Shown: positions 1 to 9,505, numbered from the stretch's first letter. The stretch is DNA of 64,000 nt from Barthelona sp. PCE (GCA_040285745.1 JAUFOR010000002.1:1116001-1180000), one strand, 5' to 3'. Notes: generated by a model from the letters alone, not told the origin. A program made the numbers and translations.

Positions 1-2102
1 TTCTCTTCATAAGCGAGGCGCTCCTTCTCGAAGTCAGCGCGCATGGCAGCAAGGCGGTCAGCCTGCAATTCGTCGAGCGCATCCTGGAAGTCAGTATCAC
101 CAATGAAATCTGTGACCGGCTTTCCCTCTTTACCAGCACCAATAAAGCGGAAGATAAACCTCTGTCCAAACACTACTGAGTCTCCATGAACGAGAATGGC
201 TTCTGTGACGGCCTCGCCGTTGATGTGCAACTCACCCTTGGCGTTAACAATAACGTTTTCTCCGTTATTAGTAAAGAGTGCGTGCTCTTCCTCAATGCCA
301 ATACCACTTAGTGCAATACGTTGGTTCTTTCCTGCGATTAATTCCTCATTCGGCACGAACTCATAGCGCTGGTGCCCTGACCACATGCTATCGCTGTTAA
401 TATTAAGCAACCATGGCATGTTACTAGCAAGCGGACCGCGTGCAACAGTAGTTTCCTTAGCAGCAGCTGCAAAGTATTCAGAGGCTTCGCTTTGCTTACC
501 ACCTGTGGATTCCACAGTATCCTGGTCAGAACGCACCTGTTGGAGACGCTGTTGGGCGAGTTCAAGCTGCTCCTGGAGCTCCTGGACCATATCTGGATCT
601 GCTGCAAGTTTCAGCTGCTCGATCAACTTCTGCTGCTCTTCGACCTGCTTCGTCAGCTCTTCAACCTTTGCCTGGAGAGGTGAAACGTTTTTCTTGACAA
701 CGTTAGTGATCTTTGCAGCAACCTGTGCATATCTCAAAGTTGAGAGGGTTTGGTCGAAATCGACAGCAGACGGGGAGAGGGCGGCAATCATGACTGTAAA
801 ACAGTTACCACCCAACGCATTCGAAAGCATCTGCGTCAGCTTGGAAGCACGCATGGAAGGACGCGCTAACTTCTTTTTTTCTTTGGGGGTAGCTGCGAGC
901 CAGCGAATAACTGAACCAAGGTGGGATAGTGAACGGTTAATATTGGAACCCTCACGGAGACCGGCACCTGAGGCACCTGTATCGTTGGCACGCTCTGAAC
1001 CGGCAAGATCGACAAGGTTCATATCTGCTTCGATAACGTTCTTGACCTCCTTGCGCTTACCGTCCTGTTCGACGACCTCTGTAACGAACTGCTTGATTGT
1101 GACAGTGAAAATAGAGTGTGAACGGGAGGATTCAGCATTCATCTTTGTGGCACGCTTGAAACGCAGACCATCACCAATGTTAATTAGTCGGTTAATATCC
1201 TCGAAAGACTGGACGAGCACACGTGTTGCACCCATGACTTCGGGGATACCGTTGAGAGTGACAACCTTAAGATCGTCAGGATTAACTGATGAGTTGTCGT
1301 TCAGTTTGTTGTAAACCTGTCTCTTACGCTTGAGCTGATCAGAGTCACCCTTGAGCTGTTGTCTGTTAAGCTCATCACGCTGGTTCTTGAGGTTCGAGAC
1401 GAAATCAGAAGCGCCCTTATCGTGAATGACCGCCATGACCTGATCCATGTTGAACTTTTGTTCCTTGTACACTGAAAGGTCACGGTCTAAACAAAGAAGG
1501 TCACGGATGGCTTCATTGTAGATTTCAATGTACCTACATTCGACCAAAATATTGATCTGCTTGCCCTCGCTTTCAAACTTAGCCTTGAGCTCGGGGATCT
1601 TCACAAAAAGTTCAGAACAAGCACGGGGAATAATTCCCCACTGGTCGTGGTCGTCAAGAACACCCATCATGGAGTACGATTTTCCCGAACCAGTCTGGCC
1701 ATATGCAAAGACTGTAGCATTGTATCCTTCCAGCGACTTTTTGAGCATGGGAATTCCAATCGCTTGGTAAACGTCCACTTGGGAGGCGAAATTCTCTGCT
1801 TTTCCCTTGGGGATTTCGTTGAAATCTGCAATTTCCTGGCTGAAACATATGAATGAGTTGAATGCATGGGTGAAATTGAAACTCTTAACATGTTTGTCAG
1901 CCATGTGCTTTTCTAGCTCTCCATTTTCAATTTTTGTACGCAGGGCTTTGTCAGTAAAGTACTCGTCAGATCGAATTTTAAGGTAACCAGGGGTATCTGG
2001 GAAGAATTGAAGACAAAAACTCGGGTGTTGTAGCAGCTTACGCGAATCGTCTCTGGGAAGGAAGGGACGGGTACGCACCGCGATAACTAGGTTCTGTGAC
2101 AT
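1..2102 (-). CDS. kinesin-3 (KIF1/Unc-104-like) with FHA domain, 3' end outside window
   Basis: A plus-end microtubule motor of the kinesin-3 class, whose members carry vesicles or intraflagellar cargo. The frame starts at the ATG at 2102 and stays open to base 1, giving about 700 residues. The motor domain is N-terminal: 'VRTRPF' near residue 10, P-loop GQTGSGKS near 135, switch I 'NAESSRSH' near 320 and switch II 'DLAGSE' near 360. A short coiled coil follows ('VEELTKQVEEQQKLIEQLK'). An FHA domain at about residues 585-645 contains 'LSGIGIEEEHALF', the arrangement typical of kinesin-3. The motor has a charged insert at about residues 225-265. The C-terminal cargo region lies beyond the window. 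The sequence shows the motor and FHA; cargo and location are unknown. Confidence 0.9.
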   Translation of the reverse strand, partial: MSQNLVIAVRTRPFLPRDDSRKLLQHPSFCLQFFPDTPGYLKIRSDEYFTDKALRTKIENGELEKHMADKHVKSFNFTHAFNSFICFSQEIADFNEIPKGKAENFASQVDVYQAIGIPMLKKSLEGYNATVFAYGQTGSGKSYSMMGVLDDHDQWGIIPRACSELFVKIPELKAKFESEGKQINILVECRYIEIYNEAIRDLLCLDRDLSVYKEQKFNMDQVMAVIHDKGASDFVSNLKNQRDELNRQQLKGDSDQLKRKRQVYNKLNDNSSVNPDDLKVVTLNGIPEVMGATRVLVQSFEDINRLINIGDGLRFKRATKMNAESSRSHSIFTVTIKQFVTEVVEQDGKRKEVKNVIEADMNLVDLAGSERANDTGASGAGLREGSNINRSLSHLGSVIRWLAATPKEKKKLARPSMRASKLTQMLSNALGGNCFTVMIAALSPSAVDFDQTLSTLRYAQVAAKITNVVKKNVSPLQAKVEELTKQVEEQQKLIEQLKLAADPDMVQELQEQLELAQQRLQQVRSDQDTVESTGGKQSEASEYFAAAAKETTVARGPLASNMPWLLNINSDSMWSGHQRYEFVPNEELIAGKNQRIALSGIGIEEEHALFTNNGENVIVNAKGELHINGEAVTEAILVHGDSVVFGQRFIFRFIGAGKEGKPVTDFIGDTDFQDALDELQADRLAAMRADFEKERLAYEE

Positions 2103-2995
2103 GTTTCTAAGCCGTTAAAATCAAGGAAAAGGAAGAAAGAGTTAAAACAAGAAAAAGCATATTTGAGATATTTACATCAGTTATTTGTGGATTATATCTA
2201 AAATAAATGGAGAATGTGGTATTTAAACTTTCAAAAAACCAACAAAATGTAAAAGTATTTTTTGGTTATAGTTCAACATTCAACTTCATGTTGTAGTTTT
2301 TCATTTGAATTGTATTACCGTACATGTTTAACCCTTTAGATATGTAAAAAAAAGGTAAAAACCTCTTCAAACGAAAGATAAAAATTAATTCAAAAAACCT
2401 CAAACTGACCGCTGCTTTACTTCTCTCATCGGTTTATCTCATAGTCAATACACTTCAATCCTCAAAAACAGCTTAAAATTAAATAAATATAAACCAGCTA
2501 GAAGATTCAATTGATATGTATCCTCCAAAAATTACTATAACAAAACGTGCACGGGAAACCGATTTAGCTTGCAGCAAAGCCCTTAAAAACAGCAGTACAG
2601 TAAAGAATATTGCTTTCAATTCCTCAAAAACTTATGAACTTAGCGCATCAGATACTAACATGCATTTGGCTGGACTTAAACGATAGTATACATAGATTTA
2701 GACTGAAAATCGATGAATACGAAGAGAAAAAAAAATGACTACTCATTTTGACCCTAATTACTAACAATCTTCACACCGTTTTGAGGTAGCATGTGCAAGG
2801 GGTGCACGATGAAACAGAACTCATTGGGATGTCATCGATGATGGTGAGCGTTAACCACAAAAAAGTGAATTATTCGCTTCCGTTTGAGCATTTTCCGGGG
2901 CTACAAAATGTAAGTTCACGCATGCTACTAACCACCAGAGGGTGAATCAGATTGTCTTTACTGAAAATATTGAATTAATGAAAGTTTTGAGACTC
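2103..2995. other. long AT-rich intergenic region
   Basis: An unusually long spacer for this window, between the kinesin-3 start and the stop of the next minus-strand gene. It holds one possible 56-codon ORF at 2516-2686, listed separately. The rest is AT-rich with A and T runs. I see no tRNA-like T-loop, no tandem repeat and no further convincing coding sequence. It must contain the kinesin-3 promoter and the 3' end of the gene at 2996. Confidence 0.5.
2516..2686 (+). CDS. possible small protein, 56 aa
   Basis: An ATG-initiated 56-codon frame ending in TAG, rich in K, R, S and T and opening MYPPKITITKRARETD. I do not recognise it. Its composition is that of a soluble basic peptide rather than random AT-rich translation, and it sits alone in an otherwise empty 890-bp spacer. 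There is no second line of evidence, so it may be a chance ORF. Other small genes in this window (the 62-aa BBIP1) show that short proteins occur here. Confidence 0.25.
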   Translation: MYPPKITITKRARETDLACSKALKNSSTVKNIAFNSSKTYELSASDTNMHLAGLKR

Positions 2996-4990
2996 TTACT
3001 CAATAAAAAACAGAGAATCCTTTGAATTCTTTATGACATCAACGACTTCAATGGTAGAATTAGTCATTACGTCCATTAAAGAAATTGTTTCCGTCTCTGC
3101 CGTCTCTTCACACCCGAAAACTAAAGAAGTTCTTTTCATTTCCAATGTTGCAGGGTTGATACAATAATGAACAATCGTGTTAACAGCTGGAACAATAATG
3201 GAACTCCACCCATGAACGTAATCAGGAAATAGACGCTTTGTGCTGCCAGAATCCAAATCATGATAAATAAGTTCATTGTCATCCTCTTCATCATAGCCCA
3301 AGAATGCAGTTGGGCTGACCCATGCAAGAAAACGCTTCTTCTTTATGAGTCTTGGCAATACATCAGCCAATTGTACGTTTGGTGCCAGCTCCTTCATCTC
3401 CAGTCGACCAAAATTATCCTCTGCAATTGTCATATTGAACGGATTTAAGTGACTGTTACGGAAATAAACCTCTGATACCTGTTCGTACCCATTATCACGG
3501 TCAAAAAAAATGCAACCAGCGTGGTCGGAAAAAACTGATGTAAAAAATACACAGTTCTCATGTAAAACAATCTCTAAAACATCATAAAATCGAATCTTAA
3601 ACAACTTACTCACACTACCGTCCTGACTAAACAGAACTATCTTGTTGCTTTCACCAAGGCGGGCGAAGTCACCAAGATCATTAGTGGCCCACTTGATGCC
3701 AACCCCAAATGCATATTTGTCTTCACAATCATCATCATCAACTGACAAAAGCTGATTAGTGCGCAGCTGGGGGTATACGTTGTGAACAAAACTCCTGTTG
3801 TACCTGTTGTGAGTGCACTCGAGATTGGTCATTTTAACATGGTTCGTGTAGCATGTAGTTGTGTTCGTGCTCGTGTCCACTTTAATATATGATTTATCAC
3901 CAGTACGGATTACGTAACATTCGTCTTGGGCATATACAACACTCTTTCCTTCAAGAACACCGTGGAAAAGAACGTTTTCCTTGTTCTGCCAAACATATTG
4001 CTGTAAAAACGTGCCTTCACGACCACTGTCACTCATACCGCAGTTGACCATGCCAATGATTGTTCTTCCTGACCATATATATGCGCCCTCGTTGCAAAGA
4101 TCTACATCGCTGGTAAAGATTGGTTGATTAATTGCAAAAGCCCGAATGTTACTGATGCATGTGCGCAAAAAAGTTGTGGAACACTTATTGTCAGTTATAT
4201 TAAAGTCAACAAATGTATGACCAGCAAAATAGCAAGAACTGAAAACTAATAACGCAATGCGCTCAGCAGAAACTTCAAACATAAAGACTCCATACACTTT
4301 ATCTTCCAAAAGTTTTAATTTGGCAGCAAGATCACTTCCAGGAATACTAAGGTTAAAATTGTTGATACCATCTGTGAGAATCCATGGACTTTCCTCACTT
4401 ATAGCAACAACACATTTGGAATTATAGACTGGAATGATCTTTGACTCTTCAATGTCCATCTGCTCGAGGGTGAGGTCGCGTTTAACTATGTAATAAGTGG
4501 TGTAACAAAAAAAATCTCCAACTCTCTTTGAGAAGATAACAGAGTTAGTAAATGTATTGTTGGGATACAAAAACAAGCTATATGAACGATATATTGACAT
4601 ATCAAGTCTGACACCATCCTTACATCCATAAAGAGGTGATTTGTTGATCTTATTCAGCACCCAGAAAGAATCTTGGGTAAAAAATAATGCTTCCAACATA
4701 TCAATAGGTGCATCAGTAAATATTTCAAAGGATTGTTCAGTGACATTAGTTCTTACTAGATTTTCATCAAAGGTGAAAAACACTGCATTGAGAGTAGTTT
4801 GGTCTTCAGTTCTGGCAAATGTTGTTTGGTAAAAAACATGGCTTTCATGAACACATTTCTGTATTCTTTCACCGCTATCATCGAAGTCGGGTATAGAGGA
4901 AGGAAAGAATGATCCTGCTAAGATAGAAGAGTTTTGGTTCGATTTGAGCACAGTAAAATCCTTGTTCTTGTAGATTAATGATTCTGCCAT
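2996..4990 (-). CDS. predicted beta-propeller-like protein, family member 1
   Basis: A 664-residue protein of unknown function. I start it at the ATG at 4990 (MAESLIYKNKDF). The same frame runs upstream to a TTG at 5032 but has no ATG there. The chain is a series of short beta-like stretches rich in F, V, I, Y and C, with no signal peptide, membrane helix or catalytic motif that I recognise. It resembles the products at 17790-19880 and 62204-64000 in length, composition and a C-terminal motif of the form I-x-L/M-h-D-h-h-x-N-x-x-h (here TISLMDVMTNSTIEVVDV). I infer a paralogous propeller-like family. Function is not assigned. Confidence 0.75.
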   Translation of the reverse strand: MAESLIYKNKDFTVLKSNQNSSILAGSFFPSSIPDFDDSGERIQKCVHESHVFYQTTFARTEDQTTLNAVFFTFDENLVRTNVTEQSFEIFTDAPIDMLEALFFTQDSFWVLNKINKSPLYGCKDGVRLDMSIYRSYSLFLYPNNTFTNSVIFSKRVGDFFCYTTYYIVKRDLTLEQMDIEESKIIPVYNSKCVVAISEESPWILTDGINNFNLSIPGSDLAAKLKLLEDKVYGVFMFEVSAERIALLVFSSCYFAGHTFVDFNITDNKCSTTFLRTCISNIRAFAINQPIFTSDVDLCNEGAYIWSGRTIIGMVNCGMSDSGREGTFLQQYVWQNKENVLFHGVLEGKSVVYAQDECYVIRTGDKSYIKVDTSTNTTTCYTNHVKMTNLECTHNRYNRSFVHNVYPQLRTNQLLSVDDDDCEDKYAFGVGIKWATNDLGDFARLGESNKIVLFSQDGSVSKLFKIRFYDVLEIVLHENCVFFTSVFSDHAGCIFFDRDNGYEQVSEVYFRNSHLNPFNMTIAEDNFGRLEMKELAPNVQLADVLPRLIKKKRFLAWVSPTAFLGYDEEDDNELIYHDLDSGSTKRLFPDYVHGWSSIIVPAVNTIVHYCINPATLEMKRTSLVFGCEETAETETISLMDVMTNSTIEVVDVIKNSKDSLFFIE

Positions 4991-5166
4991 AGATTTAATT
5001 GTGGAAAAGGGAGAAAACAAAAAATATGACAAATATTGGGTTAAATTTTCCGAACAAAGTGCCTCCTCATCTGTGTATTGAGCTAAAACCAGCTCCGCCT
5101 TTTAATTTTCTTTTTCTATTTTCATATATGAAAAAATAGATATGGAATATGCAAACTGTATCCATC

Positions 5167-5194
5167 CAAGGAGGTGGAAAGGTTAATGGTATGA
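5167..5194 (+). repeat. left terminal inverted repeat of the hAT-like element
   Basis: A 28-bp end whose inner 22 bp (5173-5194) are identical to the reverse complement of 9276-9297. It starts CAAGG. Just inside lies an 8-bp inverted repeat (GGTAGTAG at 5252-5259, CTACTACC at 5283-5290), which may serve as a subterminal transposase site. Confidence 0.75.
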
Positions 5195-5399
5195 GGAGAC
5201 GGATCCAAGCTATAAACGTTGTCATTGTAAAAGCATAAAAGAAAAAAATTTGGTAGTAGTTGATCTGCAGTTGTTCCGTTTTCTACTACCGCAATTTTCC
5301 AGTACATATTTACAAACATATTAAAATATTAGAGTGCTCAGAAATACATGTGAAAGCTTTCATGTACCTTGTGCCATCATAAAAATGAAAAAATTGAAT

Positions 5400-8054
5400 T
5401 TAGATAGTCTTCTCTATTTCTTTCAGTTCATCATACGTAATCCTTGGGACTGCAGAAGCTTCATTTAATAAAGTCCAATTAAAACGTGTACGAGTTGTTA
5501 ATCTGACTCGAATCTTGGAATCCAGTCCTTTTACCTTAGAAAATCCATGCTCAACTCCAGAATTGCTGGCAGATGCACTGCTATATTGTTTAATTATAGC
5601 TCGGAAACCGGGTAAACCCTCCACAGATTCGTGGGTGTGGCCATGAACAAGTGCTGCACGAACATCTCTTTCTCTAATTCCTGTATCACTGAAATCGAAC
5701 TCATCGGCCACCCTTTGAGCACTTAAAGGGGGCTCACGCACACTTTGGGCACTTGGAGATAGTTCACTCTCCATACGATTGGAAGAACGGCGACTAGGAC
5801 TGAGAAAGCCTGTCGATAATGGTAATACAATTGTTTGGGGTTCCACTTCTGGTGTATAGCGCATTACGACCTTCTTTCGATCTTCATTGGATGGTGAAAA
5901 GTCTAAATAGTAATTGGTACAAAGAATCGAAATTATATACCCCACTAACCCTCTATACAACAAAGGATCATTAAAATCTTTTGCCATATCAACATAAACG
6001 TGATCACTAATAAGATGTATTGCGGGATAATCACTTGCACAGCGCCTGAACTTGGTGCGTAAAAATGAAAAAACCATCATACCTTTTAGTCTGACAAGTT
6101 CCTTCTCTGTAACCTTAACTAAACCTGCTCTGTTAATATTGGGTATCTTTGCATCAACATACAGTTCGTATAATTCTTCCTTCAAACAACTCTTTCTGGG
6201 TTTATCATTTGTGATATCTTTAACCTCCTTATTATGATCCTGGAGCTCAACAGTGCTTAAATCTGAGAGAAGAAAAGCCACCAAAGGTTCGGGCATGATG
6301 AGGAATTTGCAAAAATAATGACGAACATACTCAAAAAGACCATCATGGTATATTGTAGCAAGGCTTGTTGCATTTTCTATTCTTAAATCTGAGCGCCACT
6401 TTCGCAATTCATGCAAAAGAATGGAAACTTGGAAATATGATTGTAAAACTGAAAAATCATTCTTACTGCTCATACGTTGAATGAAGATCATACGAGAATA
6501 AGTAGAAAAATAATTCCTTGCCAATACCCACATATCAGGGCCCAGAGAAAATCCATGAGGCTGCTTATTCCCATCCTTCATGGCCTCATAAAAAGGAGAA
6601 AGAAAATGCCGATAATGATCCTCGTCACAAACAGTATTATTGCTCTTTAACATCCGCTTAATCTCCAAATCCTTACCTTCGTGGTACTTCAGACGAAGAA
6701 TCATATCAGTGATATGAAAATGAGACCATGTTATTGCAAAATCATCAGGAATTGTTTCTGTTCCCTCAGGTAAAAATAGTATCTTGGGGATGTCCATGTA
6801 CAGTCCACCACACAATACATCATAAATCCATTCCAGTGTATCCCAACGAACATTCGAAAGAGATATGGATCTTCCCGTTACTTCACACCAGACTGTATGG
6901 TATTTATAAAACACACGCATAGTATCAACTGTTAACAGCGTCTGTATCTTTGAAAAATTGGCGAGAGATTTCTGCTGATCATCCAACATTTTCGCATATT
7001 TCTCTAAAGAAATCATGGCAAGATGATCAATGAATTCAGTATAATGCTCAAGTACATTGAAACGATAGGCATCATTTGAAAGAGAGTTACTTAAGGTCAA
7101 ATCAACGCCTAACAGGCAAGCATTGCGCTGACTTAACAAGTTTTCAAGGTGTTGACATTCGTGAAATGATGTATATGCAAAGGTAAACATGAGCTTATCG
7201 TCAGAAATCAAACCACCTTCAACCACATCACTGTCAGAATGAACAAATGACTCGATCCATTCTTCTGCTAAATTGTTGATAGTTGCACCAGAAATATCAT
7301 CTGTAACACTCTCATTCTCTGCTGCAGGTTCAGAAAGTGCAAAGATTGGATGAGTTTCATGGAGAGAAACAACGCTGTTAAGTCGAGCAGCAGCAGAACG
7401 TGAAATGGTACGGTTGGTGAATAAATTTGATAAATCTAGCTTCTTAGACAACCCTTCAACAGTTGATTCTTGTGAAACTTGATCGATGATATCCATAGTG
7501 ACGGTTTCATTGGAGACTCTCAACAAATTAAACCTATCTAAATAAGGAATGAAGGATTGATGCTGAATATGACTAGGAAAGAACTCAAACCCACTGGTTT
7601 TTGCCATAATCTTATTTAAAACATGACAAACACATGGAACTCGTGATATTGACGAGCATGCATCACATATCTTTTGAAAAGCGAGCTGTTCTGGCGTGCC
7701 ATTATCAGTTCCAACAACAATCTTAACTTCAGAATCACCCATGTCAATAATAACATCTTCTAAGCACCAGCGATCCCTGTTTTTCCTCTCGATGATTGAA
7801 TATGACTGGATGATTTTGTATTTTTTAAGCCGAGACAAAAACTGTTCGCACAGATCCTGAGCACGTTTGTATTCCGCCTTGCTGATTTCAGGTACTACAA
7901 AATTACGCACAGTGAAATCTGGGTAATCAAGAGGATTAATAACAACTTCAGTTGCGTGGGAAACAGTGAACTCGGTTGAAAATATATCAAAGATGATAAA
8001 CTTACCTTTTAAAGAATCCAAATATTGCTCTAGTGTGATTATTAAATGCTTTTT
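5400..8054 (-). CDS. hAT-like transposase, C-terminal part (after the frameshift)
   Basis: This is the larger part of a broken transposase gene, about 884 residues, with no ATG near its 5' end. It follows on from the frame at 8056-9153, and the two join if one base is dropped at the A7 run (T7 at 8050-8056 on the plus strand). The hAT hallmarks appear in the usual order. 'FIIFD' near 7985 may supply the first acidic residue. 'VVGTDNGT' near 7706 is followed by 'CVCHVLN' near 7625, matching the TDN...C-x-H-x-L-N block. 'NVRWDT' near 6850 matches the R-W-N/D-S/T block. 'GVEHGFSKVKGLDSKIRVRL' near 5510-5565 matches the C-terminal dimerisation region. Family level is inferred from these motifs only. 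Confidence 0.6.
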   Translation of the reverse strand, partial: KKHLIITLEQYLDSLKGKFIIFDIFSTEFTVSHATEVVINPLDYPDFTVRNFVVPEISKAEYKRAQDLCEQFLSRLKKYKIIQSYSIIERKNRDRWCLEDVIIDMGDSEVKIVVGTDNGTPEQLAFQKICDACSSISRVPCVCHVLNKIMAKTSGFEFFPSHIQHQSFIPYLDRFNLLRVSNETVTMDIIDQVSQESTVEGLSKKLDLSNLFTNRTISRSAAARLNSVVSLHETHPIFALSEPAAENESVTDDISGATINNLAEEWIESFVHSDSDVVEGGLISDDKLMFTFAYTSFHECQHLENLLSQRNACLLGVDLTLSNSLSNDAYRFNVLEHYTEFIDHLAMISLEKYAKMLDDQQKSLANFSKIQTLLTVDTMRVFYKYHTVWCEVTGRSISLSNVRWDTLEWIYDVLCGGLYMDIPKILFLPEGTETIPDDFAITWSHFHITDMILRLKYHEGKDLEIKRMLKSNNTVCDEDHYRHFLSPFYEAMKDGNKQPHGFSLGPDMWVLARNYFSTYSRMIFIQRMSSKNDFSVLQSYFQVSILLHELRKWRSDLRIENATSLATIYHDGLFEYVRHYFCKFLIMPEPLVAFLLSDLSTVELQDHNKEVKDITNDKPRKSCLKEELYELYVDAKIPNINRAGLVKVTEKELVRLKGMMVFSFLRTKFRRCASDYPAIHLISDHVYVDMAKDFNDPLLYRGLVGYIISILCTNYYLDFSPSNEDRKKVVMRYTPEVEPQTIVLPLSTGFLSPSRRSSNRMESELSPSAQSVREPPLSAQRVADEFDFSDTGIRERDVRAALVHGHTHESVEGLPGFRAIIKQYSSASASNSGVEHGFSKVKGLDSKIRVRLTTRTRFNWTLLNEASAVPRITYDELKEIEKTI

Positions 8055-9153
8055 TTGTGTACATTTTCGTAGAGCTCTCCAAAAATGGATGCTCGACCCA
8101 AACAAGTTCCAGATCGGTTGGTACCTTCAACATAATAAGTGCATCATCTTTGCGTACATCGCTTGACAGATCAAATTCCATAAAAAGAGTTACGTTTTCT
8201 GAATTGTTTGCTGCTTGAACATAAGCAGAGTTAAAAATGGTTTCCAGAATGTAAGGGTGCACAACCTCACCGTAATATGTTGTGTAATCCCTGAAAGCCA
8301 TCTCAGAACCTGGACCGTATTCAGATCTAATGTTCTTCAAACTTTTATCCATAGCTAAAAATACAAATGGCAAAGCAAAGCCCCTAGCATCGTTAACCCT
8401 AGGAAGCGATACCTTCATCTTAGTGATTTGATGTTCTTGAAGTGTTAATTGTTGGAAACGAAGTGGAAATATTGAATCCTGGATTATTCCAATGTCTGTG
8501 CAAGTCCACTCAAATGTGTCCTTGTTATAATGAATATTTCTTTGATATTTGATGTCAGCATTATCAGTCACATACTTTAAACTACGTTCTGATATAAAAT
8601 TGCGTTTTGATGGAGTCGTAATATACACATCATTCAATATTTTTGCCAGTTCAGCGTCCGTAATCTTGATATTACTTGCTCGAATCATGTGTATAAAATC
8701 ATCCTTATCGAACTCAGGTTTTATCCAATTGTTCACCAAAGCACTCCAGATGATCTTGATATGTTCTTTGTTGGATATCCTGCGAAGATAGTGTTTACCT
8801 GTGAAGATACACAAGCCAATTACATGACAAGAAGCTTTTGAAACCGAACCACGTGATACACGAGCCAGTCTAGGCCCCTTAATGTTGTTATAAGTAGCTA
8901 AAAGCTCTTCGTGAGTTAATATCGCGTACTTATAAGCATTAAAATCATTAGAGTTTGGTAGAACACAGTTTTGTATTTCCAAACAGCCTACTTCATGGTA
9001 ATCTGAACGTAAGCCACCTTCAAGACACACATTAGAGTATAAGTGAACACGGACATGATAACTTTCATTATTTTGTTCTTTTGGATCACTTAGTCTTATT
9101 TTATCCATTGGAATACTCACATTGAACGATTGAAAAGTACCTTCTTTGGACAT
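8002..9153 (-). CDS. hAT-like transposase, N-terminal part (before the frameshift)
   Basis: An ATG-initiated frame (MSKEGTFQSF) of 383 codons, starting 123 bp inside the right inverted repeat. It overlaps the C-terminal frame by about 100 bp, and the real junction is probably at the A7 run at 8050-8056. Only the first 366 or so residues would then belong to the transposase, and the last 17 codons are out-of-frame read-through. I see no BED zinc finger. The region contains mixed alpha/beta sequence without a recognised domain. Joined to the downstream frame the protein would be about 1250 residues, long for a hAT transposase. A sequencing error in the A run is possible. Confidence 0.6.
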   Translation of the reverse strand: MSKEGTFQSFNVSIPMDKIRLSDPKEQNNESYHVRVHLYSNVCLEGGLRSDYHEVGCLEIQNCVLPNSNDFNAYKYAILTHEELLATYNNIKGPRLARVSRGSVSKASCHVIGLCIFTGKHYLRRISNKEHIKIIWSALVNNWIKPEFDKDDFIHMIRASNIKITDAELAKILNDVYITTPSKRNFISERSLKYVTDNADIKYQRNIHYNKDTFEWTCTDIGIIQDSIFPLRFQQLTLQEHQITKMKVSLPRVNDARGFALPFVFLAMDKSLKNIRSEYGPGSEMAFRDYTTYYGEVVHPYILETIFNSAYVQAANNSENVTLFMEFDLSSDVRKDDALIMLKVPTDLELVWVEHPFLESSTKMYTKKAFNNHTRAIFGFFKR

Positions 9154-9275
9154 TAAAAAGATATCGTTGAGACTACCTGTGAAAAAAGTAAAAAATTGAG
9201 ATATGCGCTACTGGATTCCACAAGATCTCTTTGTTTGTTATAGTTTTTACAATACCCACAGTGTGGGGTGGTTGA

Positions 9276-9303
9276 TCATACCATTAACCTTTCCACCCCC
9301 CTA
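9276..9303 (-). repeat. right terminal inverted repeat of the hAT-like element
   Basis: A 28-bp end reading inward on the minus strand from TAGGG at 9303. It is identical to the left end over its inner 22 bp. A perfect 13-bp palindrome, CCCACAGTGTGGG (9255-9267), lies just inside it. Confidence 0.75.
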
Positions 9304-9505
9304 GTGTGAAGTCTGCTTGCTCCATGTCCATTAAATAATTAATTACAATTGCAAATAAAAAGCCGTGCACATACAGGTGATTACGCAGAGAGCAACCAAT
9401 CACAAAAACAAAGCAACATTAATTGAAACAAAAGTTTTCACAAAACCTCCAACTCTTTAGAATTTCTTTCTTACACATTTTAACTTCATTACCTGGTTCT
9501 TAGAG

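Larger units (their letters stand above)
5167..9303. mobile_element. hAT-like DNA transposon with 28-bp terminal inverted repeats
   Basis: The segment is bounded by inverted copies of one sequence. Positions 5173-5194 and the reverse complement of 9276-9297 are identical over 22 bp. The match extends 6 bp further out with three mismatches, so the ends are 5167-5194 and 9276-9303. The outermost bases read CAAGG and TAGGG, both fitting the YARNG terminus of hAT elements. Between the ends lies a single minus-strand gene with hAT transposase hallmarks. The 8 bp outside each end (5159-5166 and 9304-9311) do not match, so no target-site duplication is visible. This implies an old or rearranged insertion. 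The transposase frame is interrupted once. Confidence 0.7.

Noticed and set aside
385-1314. 309-codon plus-strand ORF opposite kinesin-3
   Set aside because: Shadow of the kinesin-3 coding strand: the minus frame carries all motor motifs and the FHA domain.
5122-5319. 65-codon minus-strand ORF opening MFVNMYWKIA
   Set aside because: It overlaps the left terminal repeat of the transposon and its peptide 'HTINLST' is simply the repeat read as protein. No independent support.
8045-8060. Programmed -1 frameshift on A-AAA-AAG in the transposase
   Set aside because: The C-terminal frame is +1 (or -2) relative to the N-terminal frame; a -1 slip reaches a stop within three codons.
7920-8060. Intron joining the two transposase frames (5' site AGGTAAGT near 8005)
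   Set aside because: No ACTAAC...CAG acceptor follows in the next 100 bp, and both frames stay protein-like right up to the A7 run.
5159-9311. 8-bp target-site duplication around the hAT-like element
   Set aside because: The flanks 5159-5166 and 9304-9311 do not match, and shifting by a few bases gives no match either.
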